Part shown: one piece after another, positions 25,956 through 35,127 of the stretch | Position numbering within the stretch: the first letter of the stretch is position 1 | Layout of the letters: every line of letters begins with the position of its first letter | Assembly: GCA_027486005.1 (NCBI GenBank) | Contig: JAIXPZ010000012.1 | Span: 1 to 39,177 of the forward strand | DNA: 39,177 bases | Direction of reading: 5' to 3' | Source: Legionellales bacterium | GTDB lineage: Bacteria; Pseudomonadota; Gammaproteobacteria; JAGOUN01 | Translations under genes and position numbers: made by a program | Notes under the pieces: model-generated | Databases searched by the model: none | Told to the model about the DNA's origin: nothing | Seen by the model: only the letters and a program-made list of their open reading frames with translations

Positions 25956-27188
25956 TTATTTCAAAAACTCGGGCTTAATGCGTTTTTGTCTCGCCGATTC
26001 ATGGCGTTTATGTAATTCCACATCGATATATTTATCGGTAATGCTGCCAGAGCTATGGCCGGCATCATCGCGCACGTGTTCACGTGGACGAATTTTTACA
26101 TCTTCAGAAATTCCAGTATGACGTAACCAATGCACGGTAGCCGCCATCAATTGTTCCGCTTCTTCGTGTTGACTATCGTCGCGTAAACGATCCACAGCAC
26201 GATCAAAACAGACTTGCACCATTTCTCGAATATAGCGCGTACTCACAATCGATTTTCCATCATTGTGCTTTGAAAGTAAGGGTGTTTGTTCTTGTGGCGA
26301 AGGCAAAGAAGAAAACCCCTGGGATTGCCGATAATTTTTCAAGGCTTGTAACATCACCGGGCTGACGGTTATTTTTCGCTCTTTATTTCCTTTACCGACC
26401 GTCAAAAACCACCAACGACCTTCAGAGTCGCGGTGAAAATCTCCCATCGTTGGCGTCCAACGTGGAGTGGCGGCTAATTCTGAAATTCGCAAATACATGC
26501 CGTAAAGTAAATTCATCATAAAAAGCGTACGATTATGTTGTGGATTTTCGTTCGCCATGATTTCTGCTGTCTCTATCACATAACCCCATTGTAATTCAGA
26601 CAGTCGTCGAATCGGCGGCGCACTTTGATGTTTGCGTACGTAACGACTTTTTTGTCGAATTAATAATACAGGATTGCTGCTGGTGACTTCCTCTTGAATT
26701 AAAAAATTATAAAAACTACTGATAATTGCAAATAATGATTTAAACGCTTTTTCAGATAATTGGTAATTTTCTTTTTTTGGACTTAAGCCATTTTTGGTCG
26801 CGCTCTTGGTAATTTTTACGACGAATGGTTTCCACGCAGGATTCGGCATGCGCAAACCTTCTTGGATAATAAAGCGTTTTTCTACACGCACTGCAATCCA
26901 TGATTCTGGCGGATCTTGGCAGAATGTTAAAAAATTTTCGAAGTCTTCACGACGGATTTCTGTTACACATTTATTGGCAATCAACTGACACCATTGTAAA
27001 TAGCGCTCAATTTCACGACGATAGGAATTAAACGTGTCTAAACTACCGCGGTAACTGAGTAAAAATGATTTCGCGTGCTCGTAGACAACTTTTTCTTCTG
27101 CTGATAACGACGGGCAATAATACTCGCCAGAAAGCAGTTCTTGTAAACCGTCGAAGATAGGACAGAGCGCTAATTCTTTAGTGGCCAT
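25956..27188 (-). CDS. Tyrosine-type site-specific recombinase (integrase)
   Basis: The protein is 410 residues from the ATG at 27188; an upstream TTG adds three. An N-terminal SAM-like core-binding domain (about 30-175) precedes the catalytic domain. The complete active set is visible: Arg234 in YLRISEL, His353 and Arg356 in HWLRHTG, His378 in AGHSSGS and the nucleophile Tyr387 in DKYIDV, plus the beta-hairpin GKGNKERK. It should therefore be active. It is longer than XerC/XerD (about 300) and more like mobile-element or integron-type integrases. It begins 12 bp after the RelE-like toxin gene on the same strand, so it is probably co-transcribed with the toxin-antitoxin pair. The attachment site is not known. 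Confidence 0.9.
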   Translation of the reverse strand: MATKELALCPIFDGLQELLSGEYYCPSLSAEEKVVYEHAKSFLLSYRGSLDTFNSYRREIERYLQWCQLIANKCVTEIRREDFENFLTFCQDPPESWIAVRVEKRFIIQEGLRMPNPAWKPFVVKITKSATKNGLSPKKENYQLSEKAFKSLFAIISSFYNFLIQEEVTSSNPVLLIRQKSRYVRKHQSAPPIRRLSELQWGYVIETAEIMANENPQHNRTLFMMNLLYGMYLRISELAATPRWTPTMGDFHRDSEGRWWFLTVGKGNKERKITVSPVMLQALKNYRQSQGFSSLPSPQEQTPLLSKHNDGKSIVSTRYIREMVQVCFDRAVDRLRDDSQHEEAEQLMAATVHWLRHTGISEDVKIRPREHVRDDAGHSSGSITDKYIDVELHKRHESARQKRIKPEFLK

Positions 27189-27200
27189 AACAAACAAGCC

Positions 27201-27467
27201 TTAGTTATAAACAGATTTTCGATGACCTACTTTTAGAACAAGTATGAGCAACTCATTTTCTTCAATGCAACAAATAATGCGTATATCCTGGACCCTATAT
27301 CGCCATAATCCATGCTTATCATAAGAAAGCGGTGTGCCAAAACGTCTTGGGTCGCTACCCATTGCAATACGCTCGCGTAAATAATTCAAAATATCGGTTT
27401 GAAGTTTTTTATCAAGCTTTCTAAGCTCTTTTCTTGCACGATCATCAAACTCAATTCTCCAGGTCAA
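27201..27467 (-). CDS. RelE/ParE-superfamily toxin
   Basis: The 88-residue protein shows the family pattern: an N-terminal strand WRIEFDDRARKELRKLD, then SYDKHGLWRYRVQDIRIICCIEE and the C-terminal ILVLKVGHRKSVYN, with basic and aromatic residues typical of RelE-type mRNA interferases. TTG at 27467 is the start that matches the family length; it overlaps the antitoxin gene by 17 bases. The natural target (ribosome-bound mRNA for RelE, gyrase for ParE) cannot be fixed from sequence, but RelE is the closer look. Confidence 0.88.
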   Translation of the reverse strand: MTWRIEFDDRARKELRKLDKKLQTDILNYLRERIAMGSDPRRFGTPLSYDKHGLWRYRVQDIRIICCIEENELLILVLKVGHRKSVYN

Positions 27468-27663
27468 TTTCTTGCTCCAGATCTTCTAATGACCAGCGTT
27501 TAGCTGGTTTTTCTAACCTTTCTATCGCAAGATAGGTCTCCTCAAGATCATCGATATGATCAACAACTGCTTCTCGTACATAATAAGTTTTGGTGCGGCC
27601 GGTTTTTTGAGCAAGAGCATTGAGTCGCTTCTCAATGTCATCTGGCAATCGTACAGCTAACAT
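27451..27663 (-). CDS. RelB-like ribbon-helix-helix antitoxin
   Basis: From the ATG at 27663 (GGAG eight bases upstream) the protein has 70 residues. The start MLAVRLPDDIEKRLNALAQK continues into TGRTKTYYVREAVVDHIDDLE, a ribbon-helix-helix DNA-binding domain. An acidic tail (WSLEDLEQEIDLEN) would wrap the toxin. It precedes the toxin gene with overlapping frames, the standard arrangement for autoregulation. The AT-rich region 27664-27720 has repeated ATATA blocks that may hold the promoter and operator. Confidence 0.88.
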   Translation of the reverse strand: MLAVRLPDDIEKRLNALAQKTGRTKTYYVREAVVDHIDDLEETYLAIERLEKPAKRWSLEDLEQEIDLEN

Positions 27664-27787
27664 AATAAAATCTCCAAATATATACATATATCTTATGCTA
27701 TATATTGATAACAAACAAATAGGTTGTGGCTTTTAGTACACACTTTTAGGATAATGGTTCTAATTTCCGAAAAAACAATGACTTGGC

Positions 27788-29545
27788 ATGAAATCATTAT
27801 TACAAACTTTACTACAGCAAGCCGCAACACCTTTAGCGGCGAATCATGGAATAACGCTGAACCCAGAACAAATTCAAGTCGATCACACCAAAGATAAGAA
27901 ATTTGGGGATTTTTCGAGCAACATCGCAATGGTGCTCGCCAAATCCATGAATCTGCAACCACGTGAGCTGGCACAACAATTCCTTGAGCAGCTCTCACAT
28001 CCGTCAATATTAAAGATGGAAATTGCTGGTCCTGGCTTTATTAATTTTTATATGGATCCCGCGCAGCAAACCGCCGTCATTATGCAAGCAATTACGCAAA
28101 AAGACCGTTTTGGCTGTAGTAATCTGGGGGCTGGAAAGCGTGTGCATATCGAGTTTGTCTCTGCAAACCCTACGGGGCCTTTGCATGTCGGGCACGGTCG
28201 CGGAGCGGCATTTGGCGCAGCGGTAGCAGATATTTTGGCTGCGACGGGCCATCACGTGCATCGTGAATACTACGTGAATGACGCCGGCCGACAAATGCAT
28301 ATTTTAGCAACTAGCACCTGGTTACGTTATTTGGAACTTTGTGGTGAAAAATTTAATTTCCCCTCCAATGCTTATAAAGGCGATTATGTGATTGATTTGG
28401 CCAAAAAAACCTATGAACACTATGGTGATCGCTTCCATCTCAGTGCTGTAAATATTTTTGCTGGAGTACCTGCCGACGAAGGTGAACCAAATGGCGATAA
28501 AGATGCCCATATTGATGGTTTAATTAAAAACGCCAAAGAATTATTAGAAAAAGAAAAATATGCGCAAGTTTTTGCAATCGCCAAAAACGACATTTTAGCG
28601 GATATTCGCCAAGATTTAGAGGAATTTGGCGTCATTTATGACGAATGGTTCTCTGAACAAAGCCTGGTGGATGGCGGCGCATTTGAAATTGCACTAGAAG
28701 CGTTAAAAGCAAGCTCGTGTATTTATGAAGCCGATGGCGCGGTCTGGTTCCGAGCAACTGATTTTGGCGATGAAAAAGATCGCGTACTGATCAAGGAAAA
28801 CGGCGATCGCACTTATTTCGCTAATGATATCGCTTATCATGTAAATAAATATCGTCGAGGTTATAACCAAGTCATTGACGTTTTAGGCGCCGATCACCAT
28901 GGATACGTACCGCGCATACAAGGCGTGCTAAAGGCTTTAGGGCACGGCGATAAAGATTTTGTGGCTTTATTAGTACAATTTGCCATCCTTTATCGTGGCG
29001 ATGAACGCGTACAAATGTCGACTCGCAGTGGCTCATTTGTCACTTTGCGCGAGTTGCGTGAAGAAGTTGGAAACGATGCCGTCCGTTTTTTCTACGTAAT
29101 GCGAAAAAATGAGCAGCACATGGATTTTGATTTAGAGCTGGCCAAATCCCAGTCTAATGAAAATCCGGTTTATTATATTCAATATGCACATGCCCGTATT
29201 TGCAGCGTTTTTCGTCAATTGACTGAGAAATCTTTAGTGCATGCTGTCGATGAAGGCGCTCTACACCTGGTTTTACTCAATACTCCACATGAAATAGCAT
29301 TAATTGGCCAGCTGAGCCGTTATCCTGATACAATCGCTATGGCAGCAAAACTGCATGAACCGCACTCACTCGCGAATTACTTACGATTACTCGCCAATGA
29401 TTTTCATGCCTACTATAATGCACATCCATTTATTGTAGAAGACGCAAACTTGTGCAATGCTAGATTAAACCTCATTTTAGCAGTGCAGCAATGTTTGCGA
29501 AATGGTTTAGCTTTATTAGGTGTTTCAGCTCCGGAAAAAATGTAA
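27788..29545 (+). CDS. argS: Arginyl-tRNA synthetase
   Basis: This class I synthetase charges tRNA-Arg. The 585-residue protein has the N-terminal Arg-specific domain (about 1-110), the HIGH-type signature SANPTGPLHVGHGRGAA near 121-137 and a KMSKS-equivalent segment QMSTRSGSFVTL. A C-terminal DALR anticodon-binding domain is present (from about 460, YIQYAHARICSVFRQL). It is divergent from the toxin-antitoxin operon across 124 bp and heads the run to rsmD. Its stop overlaps the next start (TAATG). Confidence 0.97.
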   Translation: MKSLLQTLLQQAATPLAANHGITLNPEQIQVDHTKDKKFGDFSSNIAMVLAKSMNLQPRELAQQFLEQLSHPSILKMEIAGPGFINFYMDPAQQTAVIMQAITQKDRFGCSNLGAGKRVHIEFVSANPTGPLHVGHGRGAAFGAAVADILAATGHHVHREYYVNDAGRQMHILATSTWLRYLELCGEKFNFPSNAYKGDYVIDLAKKTYEHYGDRFHLSAVNIFAGVPADEGEPNGDKDAHIDGLIKNAKELLEKEKYAQVFAIAKNDILADIRQDLEEFGVIYDEWFSEQSLVDGGAFEIALEALKASSCIYEADGAVWFRATDFGDEKDRVLIKENGDRTYFANDIAYHVNKYRRGYNQVIDVLGADHHGYVPRIQGVLKALGHGDKDFVALLVQFAILYRGDERVQMSTRSGSFVTLRELREEVGNDAVRFFYVMRKNEQHMDFDLELAKSQSNENPVYYIQYAHARICSVFRQLTEKSLVHAVDEGALHLVLLNTPHEIALIGQLSRYPDTIAMAAKLHEPHSLANYLRLLANDFHAYYNAHPFIVEDANLCNARLNLILAVQQCLRNGLALLGVSAPEKM

Positions 29546-30186
29546 TGTCAAAAGACTACGCAAAACGATACAAAACCCAGCCAAAGAAACGCAAAAAATC
29601 GGCGCCTCGCTCGTATATGCGAAGCATTTTTGTTTTGATCGTCATGTTGTTGATTATAGTCGCCGGCATCGCTGGTTATTTCTACTACCACCATCCATTG
29701 AACCAGAAAATCGCTGCCTCGCTTCTTCCGCCTATTTCAGACGCAGAGGAAACCTCTTTAAAAAAATCTCCGAAAAAAGTAAAAGCACCGGTGGTAGAAG
29801 CAAAAGAAGAACCCGTGGAATACGAGTTTTACACCTTACTCCCCAAGATTAATGTTCCAGATCCAGTATTAAACAATACACCCCCAGAAGAACAGCCCGG
29901 TTATTGGTTACAAATGGCGGTCTATTATAGTATGCGCGACGCTAGCGCCATGCTGGATCGATTACAATTGTTAGGTTTGGACCCGGTAATCACAGAAAGA
30001 AAGTCGACCCAAGCTGACCGAACCTTGTATGTTGTTATTATGGGTCCTTACGCCACGAAAGAAGCCGCCGTTGCGAGACAACAAGATCTCAAAAAAATCA
30101 GCGTTACCAGTTATATTTTTCATGTGGATCCTCCGGCAAAAGTACCGCCAGTGACAGATGAAGCGGCTGTGCCAACAACGCCTTGA
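29545..30186 (+). CDS. ftsN: SPOR-domain cell division protein FtsN
   Basis: The 213-residue protein starts at ATG 29545, overlapping the argS stop. It has a basic cytoplasmic tail MSKDYAKRYKTQPKKRKK whose DYA segment recalls the FtsA-contacting end of FtsN. One transmembrane helix spans residues 28-48, then a low-complexity periplasmic linker and a C-terminal SPOR domain (about 125-205, WLQMAVYYSMRDASAML to VIMGPYATKEAA). SPOR domains bind denuded glycan strands at the septum. The argS-ftsN-hslV-hslU order supports the name. Confidence 0.85.
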   Translation: MSKDYAKRYKTQPKKRKKSAPRSYMRSIFVLIVMLLIIVAGIAGYFYYHHPLNQKIAASLLPPISDAEETSLKKSPKKVKAPVVEAKEEPVEYEFYTLLPKINVPDPVLNNTPPEEQPGYWLQMAVYYSMRDASAMLDRLQLLGLDPVITERKSTQADRTLYVVIMGPYATKEAAVARQQDLKKISVTSYIFHVDPPAKVPPVTDEAAVPTTP

Positions 30187-30209
30187 AAAACCTCACCCCT
30201 CCCCCATAT
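30182..30209 (+). promoter_or_regulatory. Sigma-32 heat-shock promoter of hslVU
   Basis: CTTGAA (30182-30187) and CCCCATAT (30202-30209) are separated by 14 bp, a full match to the sigma-32 consensus. The -35 overlaps the ftsN stop codon. Predicted start is near 30216, leaving a leader of about 28 bases before the hslV start. hslVU is a classic sigma-32 target and rpoH is in the same window. Confidence 0.85.
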
Positions 30210-30243
30210 ACCCTCTTAGTTTGCTAAAAAAAAGGGGCGGATC

Positions 30244-30783
30244 TTGGAACAATATCGTGGAACGACGATTGTCTGTGTACGAAAAGACAAGCATGTGGTG
30301 ATTGGAGGGGACGGTCAAGTTTCTCTAGGTAATACTGTCATGAAAAGCAATGCACGAAAAGTGCGTCGCCTGTATAAAGATCAAGTCATCGCTGGCTTTG
30401 CTGGCGGCACTGCAGATGCATTTACCTTATTTGAACGATTCGAAGCTAAGCTTGAGATGCATCACGGCAATTTAACGCGCGCCGCTGTTGAGCTTGCCAA
30501 AGACTGGCGCACAGACAAAATGTTACGTCGACTAGAAGCTCTGCTCGCCGTAGCGAATAAAGATGCGTCTCTTATTATCACTGGAAATGGCGATGTCATT
30601 GAACCTGAACATGGCTTAATCGCCATTGGATCGGGCGGACCGTTTGCACAATCTGCAGCTCGCGCGCTGATGGACAATACTAAATTAAGCGCAAGAAGTA
30701 TTGTCGAAAAATCATTAAACATTGCCGCTGATATTTGTATTTATACGAATCGTAATTTAACGATTGAAGAACTATCATTTTAA
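30244..30783 (+). CDS. hslV: ATP-dependent protease subunit HslV (ClpQ)
   Basis: HslV is the proteolytic core of the two-component HslUV protease, an N-terminal threonine hydrolase forming two stacked hexamers. The 179-residue protein starts at TTG (30244), with a GGGGCGG purine run upstream. The mature enzyme should begin at Thr7 ([20 protein letters not shown]) after removal of a six-residue propeptide, MEQYRG. The GAGGTADAF-like FAGGTADAF loop near 49-57 and the [14 protein letters not shown] helix near 127-140 are family hallmarks. It precedes hslU by 27 bp. Confidence 0.96.
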   Translation: MEQYRGTTIVCVRKDKHVVIGGDGQVSLGNTVMKSNARKVRRLYKDQVIAGFAGGTADAFTLFERFEAKLEMHHGNLTRAAVELAKDWRTDKMLRRLEALLAVANKDASLIITGNGDVIEPEHGLIAIGSGGPFAQSAARALMDNTKLSARSIVEKSLNIAADICIYTNRNLTIEELSF

Positions 30784-30810
30784 TTAAAATTATCAAAGAG
30801 ACGAATCATT

Positions 30811-32196
30811 ATGACAGCCATTGACGCACAAATTCATGACCCGATTGTAGTAACAGAAATCCCTATGACGCCACGAGAAATTGTGCACGAGCTCGATCAG
30901 CACATCATCGGACAAGCGGATGCTAAACGTGCAGTCGCTATTGCATTACGCAATCGTTGGAGACGTATGCAAGTTGCAGAAGATTTACGCGATGAAATTA
31001 TGCCAAAAAATATTTTGATGATTGGACCTACTGGCGTAGGTAAAACAGAAATTGCGCGTCGCGTTGCAAAATTAGCAAAAGCGCCATTTATCAAAGTAGA
31101 AGCAACAAAATTCACCGAAGTCGGTTACGTTGGGCGTGATGTCGATTCTATTATTCGTGATCTTGCTGAAATGGCGGTCAAAATGACACGCGAAAGTGAA
31201 ATGCAGAAAGTGCGCTCGAAAGCCGAGTCGCACGCAGAAGAAAGAATCTTAGATAGCCTGTTACCGCCTGCGCGTGGTAATTTTAAAAATGAACCTACTG
31301 AAGAAGTACCAGCTGAAGAAAGTAAAGCGCGACAAATATTTCGTCGTCGCTTACGAGATGGCGAGCTTGATGACATGGAAATTGAAATCAAAGTTTCTGC
31401 AAGTAGTGTTGGCGTAGAAATCATGGCGCCTCCCGGCATGGAAGAAATGACCAACCAACTGCAAAGTATGTTTCAATCGATTAGTCAAGATAAATTGAAG
31501 CCAAGAAAAATGAGCGTCAAAGCAGCGCGTCGCGTAGTACAAGACGAAGAAGCCGCAAAGTTAATCGATGAAGATCGTGTGCGTCAAAAGGCAATTGCGA
31601 GCGTTGAACAAAACGGCATTGTATTCATTGATGAAATTGATAAAGTGGCACGCCGCACTGAACGTCAAGGTGGCGACGTTTCCAGAGAAGGGGTGCAAAG
31701 AGATTTGTTGCCTTTAATTGAAGGTTGCGCAGTGAATACAAAATACGGCGTCATAAAAACCGACTACATTTTGTTTATTACTTCTGGTGCGTTTCACGTC
31801 GCAAAACCTTCTGACTTAATTCCTGAGTTACAAGGACGTTTGCCAATTCGTGTCGAATTAAAAGCATTAACTGTCGGAGATTTTGTGCGAATCTTAACGG
31901 AACCTAATGGATCATTGATTCGACAATATACCGCATTATTAGCAGCAGAAAATGTCACAATGAAATTCGCGAAAAAAGCGATTGAACGTTTAGCAGAAGT
32001 GGCTTGGCAAGTGAATGAACGCACAGAAAATATCGGCGCGCGTCGTTTACATACCATCATGGAACGTTTGTTAGAAGAAATTTCTTTTGAAGCTTGTGAT
32101 CGTTCTGGCGAAACCGTCAACGTTGACGTCGCTTATGTGAATCGTGCTTTAGAAGCGCTAGCAGCAGATGAAGATTTAAGTCGGTACATTTTATGA
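30811..32196 (+). CDS. hslU: ATPase subunit HslU (ClpY) of the HslUV protease
   Basis: HslU is the hexameric AAA+ unfoldase that feeds HslV. The 461-residue protein begins with [20 protein letters not shown]. Walker A GPTGVGKT is at about 72-79, then the pore loop VGYVGRDV, the variable I domain (about 110-245) and Walker [10 protein letters not shown] at about 272-280. The C-terminal end DEDLSRYIL inserts into HslV for activation and is intact. Transcribed with hslV; its stop overlaps the rpiA start by four bases. Confidence 0.97.
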   Translation: MTAIDAQIHDPIVVTEIPMTPREIVHELDQHIIGQADAKRAVAIALRNRWRRMQVAEDLRDEIMPKNILMIGPTGVGKTEIARRVAKLAKAPFIKVEATKFTEVGYVGRDVDSIIRDLAEMAVKMTRESEMQKVRSKAESHAEERILDSLLPPARGNFKNEPTEEVPAEESKARQIFRRRLRDGELDDMEIEIKVSASSVGVEIMAPPGMEEMTNQLQSMFQSISQDKLKPRKMSVKAARRVVQDEEAAKLIDEDRVRQKAIASVEQNGIVFIDEIDKVARRTERQGGDVSREGVQRDLLPLIEGCAVNTKYGVIKTDYILFITSGAFHVAKPSDLIPELQGRLPIRVELKALTVGDFVRILTEPNGSLIRQYTALLAAENVTMKFAKKAIERLAEVAWQVNERTENIGARRLHTIMERLLEEISFEACDRSGETVNVDVAYVNRALEALAADEDLSRYIL

Positions 32197-32843
32197 TTAA
32201 TTTAAAGCAACAGGCCGCCATAGCTGCGCTAAGTTATGCAAAGAAACACCGTGTCATTGGCATTGGCACGGGGTCAACGGTAGAATTTTTTATTGACCAA
32301 TTAGCAACAATAAAATCGCAAATTGATATGGTGGTTTCCAGCTCAGAGAGAAGCACGCTGAAATTAAAACAATTGGGATTTTTAGTCGTTGATTTAAATT
32401 ACGTTGGCACTTTACCAATTTATATCGATGGCGCAGATGAAATTGATGTGCATAAACGTATGATTAAAGGCGGAGGCGGGGCACTCACCAAAGAAAAAAT
32501 ATTGGCCACTGCCAGCAAAGAATTTATTTGTATGGTAGATACTTCAAAACAAGTCGATGTACTCGGAAAATTTCCTGTCGCCGTTGAAGTGTTACCCCTG
32601 GCGCGAGGATTAGTCGCAAGAGAGTTGCTTAAAATGGGTGGAGATCCTGTGTGGCGCGAACATTTTATCACTGATAGCGGCAATCTTATTCTCGATGTGC
32701 ATAACCTTGATCTAACAGACCCTCTGGCAATCGAAATGAAAATAAAGCAATTACCGGGCGTGGTTGAAAACGGTATATTCGCTAAGCGTCGTGCGGATGT
32801 TGTTATTTGCGCTAGCGAACAAGGCGTGCAAATTTTGTGCTAA
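32193..32843 (+). CDS. rpiA: Ribose-5-phosphate isomerase A
   Basis: RpiA interconverts ribose-5-phosphate and ribulose-5-phosphate in the pentose phosphate pathway. The 216-residue protein has [16 protein letters not shown] near 23-38, YIDGADEID near 79-87 and the [13 protein letters not shown] loop that carries catalytic residues. The C-terminus [18 protein letters not shown] is standard. It overlaps hslU by four bases (ATGA) and rsmD by seven, so it is coupled in the operon and may be expressed from the heat-shock promoter too. Confidence 0.96.
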   Translation: MINLKQQAAIAALSYAKKHRVIGIGTGSTVEFFIDQLATIKSQIDMVVSSSERSTLKLKQLGFLVVDLNYVGTLPIYIDGADEIDVHKRMIKGGGGALTKEKILATASKEFICMVDTSKQVDVLGKFPVAVEVLPLARGLVARELLKMGGDPVWREHFITDSGNLILDVHNLDLTDPLAIEMKIKQLPGVVENGIFAKRRADVVICASEQGVQILC

Positions 32844-33391
32844 CGAATACCATCCGAATCATCGGCGGAAAATGGCGCGGGAGGAAATTATCTTTTCCCG
32901 CGGAGTCTTCTGTTCGACCAACGCTGGATCAAATTCGCGAAACGCTGTTTAATTGGCTACGACCTATTATCAGTGAAAGTCGATGTTTAGATGCTTTTAC
33001 CGGAAGTGGTGCGTTGGGAATAGAGGCACTGTCGCGCGGCGCAAATCATGTGACGTTTGTCGACCAAGACACTATAACATTGACGCACTTACGCAATCAT
33101 TTGCAAGAACTGAATGCCAACAACTGCGAATCACTTCGTCTTTCCATGCCTGAAGGACTTACCCAAATAACTCCCCCAGCGTACGATATTATTTTTCTTG
33201 ATCCGCCTTTTAATACGGATTTACTGAATAAAACATTGGCGGCGCTGGCTTCTAGCGCGCTCGTGAAACCAGGAACGTTAGTTTATTTCGAAACCGCAGC
33301 GCGCCACGAGTTTAATTTGAGCACCCAATGGACGCTACAGCGTCATAAAAAAACCAAGCGAATTTCGTATGGATTATTGGCATTTACTTAA
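32837..33391 (+). CDS. rsmD: 16S rRNA (guanine-966-N2)-methyltransferase RsmD
   Basis: RsmD methylates G966 of 16S rRNA in assembled 30S subunits. The 184-residue protein has IRIIGGKWRGRKLSFP at the start, then RPTLDQIRETLFNWL, the SAM motif CLDAFTGSGALGIEALSRGA and the catalytic motif DIIFLDPPF near 115-123. GTG at 32837 is the start, overlapping the rpiA stop; the frame upstream offers no better one. Its 3' end overlaps the convergent trmB by eight bases. Confidence 0.94.
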   Translation: MLTNTIRIIGGKWRGRKLSFPAESSVRPTLDQIRETLFNWLRPIISESRCLDAFTGSGALGIEALSRGANHVTFVDQDTITLTHLRNHLQELNANNCESLRLSMPEGLTQITPPAYDIIFLDPPFNTDLLNKTLAALASSALVKPGTLVYFETAARHEFNLSTQWTLQRHKKTKRISYGLLAFT

Positions 33392-34073
33392 CAAAAACTA
33401 AATCCCGCACCGTATGCCCTAATCTTTCACCGCGTTGTTCGTATTTAGTGCTCACCCGAGATTCTGGACGAGAAACATAATCGCCGCTTTCAGAAGTGTT
33501 GACTAATGAAGATACCTGTAATACCGCCAACATATGTTCGGCGTAATTCTCCCAGTCTGTTGCCAAATGTAAGCAACCACCTTTCTTTAGTTTTTTTGCG
33601 ATTAATTCAACAAATTCTGATTGAATTAATCGACGCTTATTGTGGCGTTTTTTTGGCCAGGGATCAGGAAAGAAAATACATACTTTATCAACGCTATTAT
33701 CAGGGATTGATTGCCGCAACACTTCTACTGCATCGTGACAATAAACACGCACATTGGCGATTTGCTTTTGTTGCGCTTGGTGCAAAAACGCACCAACACC
33801 AGGTCTATGCACTTCAACACCAATAAAATCATGCTCGGGATTTTTCTCAATAGTCTCTAAAAAAGACACCCCCATACCAAAACCGATTTCAATAATTAAT
33901 GGAGCAACGCGATCAAACACTTTCTCTGGACAAATTTCAACCGGCTGGCAGTCAAGTCCATAAAACGACCAGTTTTCGAGCAAAGCCTTCGATTGAGCAG
34001 GTGTAAACCGACCTTCTCGTTTTACAAAACTTTTAATACGACGCAAGGGGTTGTTGGTTTCGGTGGCGTTCAT
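33384..34073 (-). CDS. trmB: tRNA (guanine-46-N7)-methyltransferase
   Basis: TrmB forms 7-methylguanosine at position 46 of tRNA variable loops. The 229-residue protein has the SAM-binding start IEIGFGMGVSFLET, the acidic EVHRPGVGAFLH segment and the diagnostic IFFPDPWPKKRHNKRRLI near 141-158, followed by the C-terminal TKYEQRGERLGH. It is convergent with rsmD and divergent from ftsY over 46 bp, which must hold both promoters. Confidence 0.95.
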   Translation of the reverse strand: MNATETNNPLRRIKSFVKREGRFTPAQSKALLENWSFYGLDCQPVEICPEKVFDRVAPLIIEIGFGMGVSFLETIEKNPEHDFIGVEVHRPGVGAFLHQAQQKQIANVRVYCHDAVEVLRQSIPDNSVDKVCIFFPDPWPKKRHNKRRLIQSEFVELIAKKLKKGGCLHLATDWENYAEHMLAVLQVSSLVNTSESGDYVSRPESRVSTKYEQRGERLGHTVRDLVFVK

Positions 34074-34119
34074 AGTTATTTCTCAGTATTATTCATCACT
34101 TACAAAAGGTAATGATAGC

Positions 34120-35127
34120 ATGTTTAATTTTCTCAAAAAGAACCAAAGTCAAAACAATCCACCTTCTAGCGAAGAACCAAAAGAATCTTCTTGGTTACAG
34201 CGTCTTTCTCAGGGCCTCAGTAAAACTCGTCGCCAATTCACTAGCGGCTTGACACAGCTTTTTTCAGGATCAGCTAAACTTGATGAGGAAACATTAGAAA
34301 CTCTAGAAACACACTTACTGGCTGCCGATGTTGGCGTTGAGGCCACGGCTAAAATTATCGAAACGCTGAAAGAATCTGCCAAACAAAAAAAAATCACCAC
34401 GGGAGAAGACTTACAAGCTGAACTTCAAGCCATTATGGTGAGTATTCTCTCAGTCAGACAGCAATCACTGACCATCGCCGACTCAGACAAACCCTTTGTC
34501 TTACTCATGATCGGCATGAATGGCGCCGGGAAAACCACCACCATTGGTAAATTGGCAAAACGATTTAAAGACGAAGGAAAAACGGTCATGTTAGCTGCTG
34601 GAGATACTTTTCGAGCCGCTGCGGTCGAACAATTATCCGCCTGGGGACAAAGAAACGATATTCCAGTGATTGCACAACAACAAGGAGCTGACAGTGCTTC
34701 GGTTATTTTTGATGCTTTGCAATCCGCTAAAGCACGCAAAATAGATGTGCTTATCGCTGATACCGCGGGACGATTACATACTCAACAAGGACTCATGGCC
34801 GAGCTAGCAAAAATTAAACGCGTTATTCAAAAATTCGACCCACAAGCCCCTCACGAAACACTGCTTGTTCTTGATGCCAGCATCGGTCAAAATGCATTAC
34901 AGCAAGCTAAACAATTTCATGAGGCAATAGGAGTAACGGGCGTAGTAATGACCAAGCTCGATGGCACCGCTAAAGGAGGAATGCTATTATCTATTGCACA
35001 GACCCTCGATATTCCAATACGCTTTATTGGGGTCGGTGAACAGATTGATGATATGCAGATTTTCAACGCTGCAGCAGTTGTGAACGCTATTTTTACTGAA
35101 CAAACCTTAGATGAGTCAACGGCATGA
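34120..35127 (+). CDS. ftsY: Signal recognition particle receptor FtsY
   Basis: FtsY is the membrane-associated SRP receptor GTPase that targets ribosomes to the Sec/YidC machinery. The ATG at 34120 gives 335 residues beginning MFNFLKKNQSQ, with AAGGT upstream; a longer reading to 34051 lacks support. A short charged linker stands in for the long acidic A domain. The N domain (about 40-120) precedes the G domain: GMNGAGKTTTIGKLA (132-146), DTFRAAAVEQL, DTAGRLHTQ, TKLDGTAKGG. Its stop overlaps ftsX directly. Confidence 0.96.
   Translation: MFNFLKKNQSQNNPPSSEEPKESSWLQRLSQGLSKTRRQFTSGLTQLFSGSAKLDEETLETLETHLLAADVGVEATAKIIETLKESAKQKKITTGEDLQAELQAIMVSILSVRQQSLTIADSDKPFVLLMIGMNGAGKTTTIGKLAKRFKDEGKTVMLAAGDTFRAAAVEQLSAWGQRNDIPVIAQQQGADSASVIFDALQSAKARKIDVLIADTAGRLHTQQGLMAELAKIKRVIQKFDPQAPHETLLVLDASIGQNALQQAKQFHEAIGVTGVVMTKLDGTAKGGMLLSIAQTLDIPIRFIGVGEQIDDMQIFNAAAVVNAIFTEQTLDESTA

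Noticed and set aside
27788-27790. Recombinase as XerC or XerD of the chromosome-dimer system
   Set aside because: At 410 residues it is much longer than Xer proteins, and its linkage to a toxin-antitoxin pair points to a mobile-element integrase.
34051-34119. Upstream extension of ftsY to 34051
   Set aside because: The added 23 residues lie over the trmB start and promoter region and lack a ribosome binding site, whereas MFNFLKK at 34120 is the family start.
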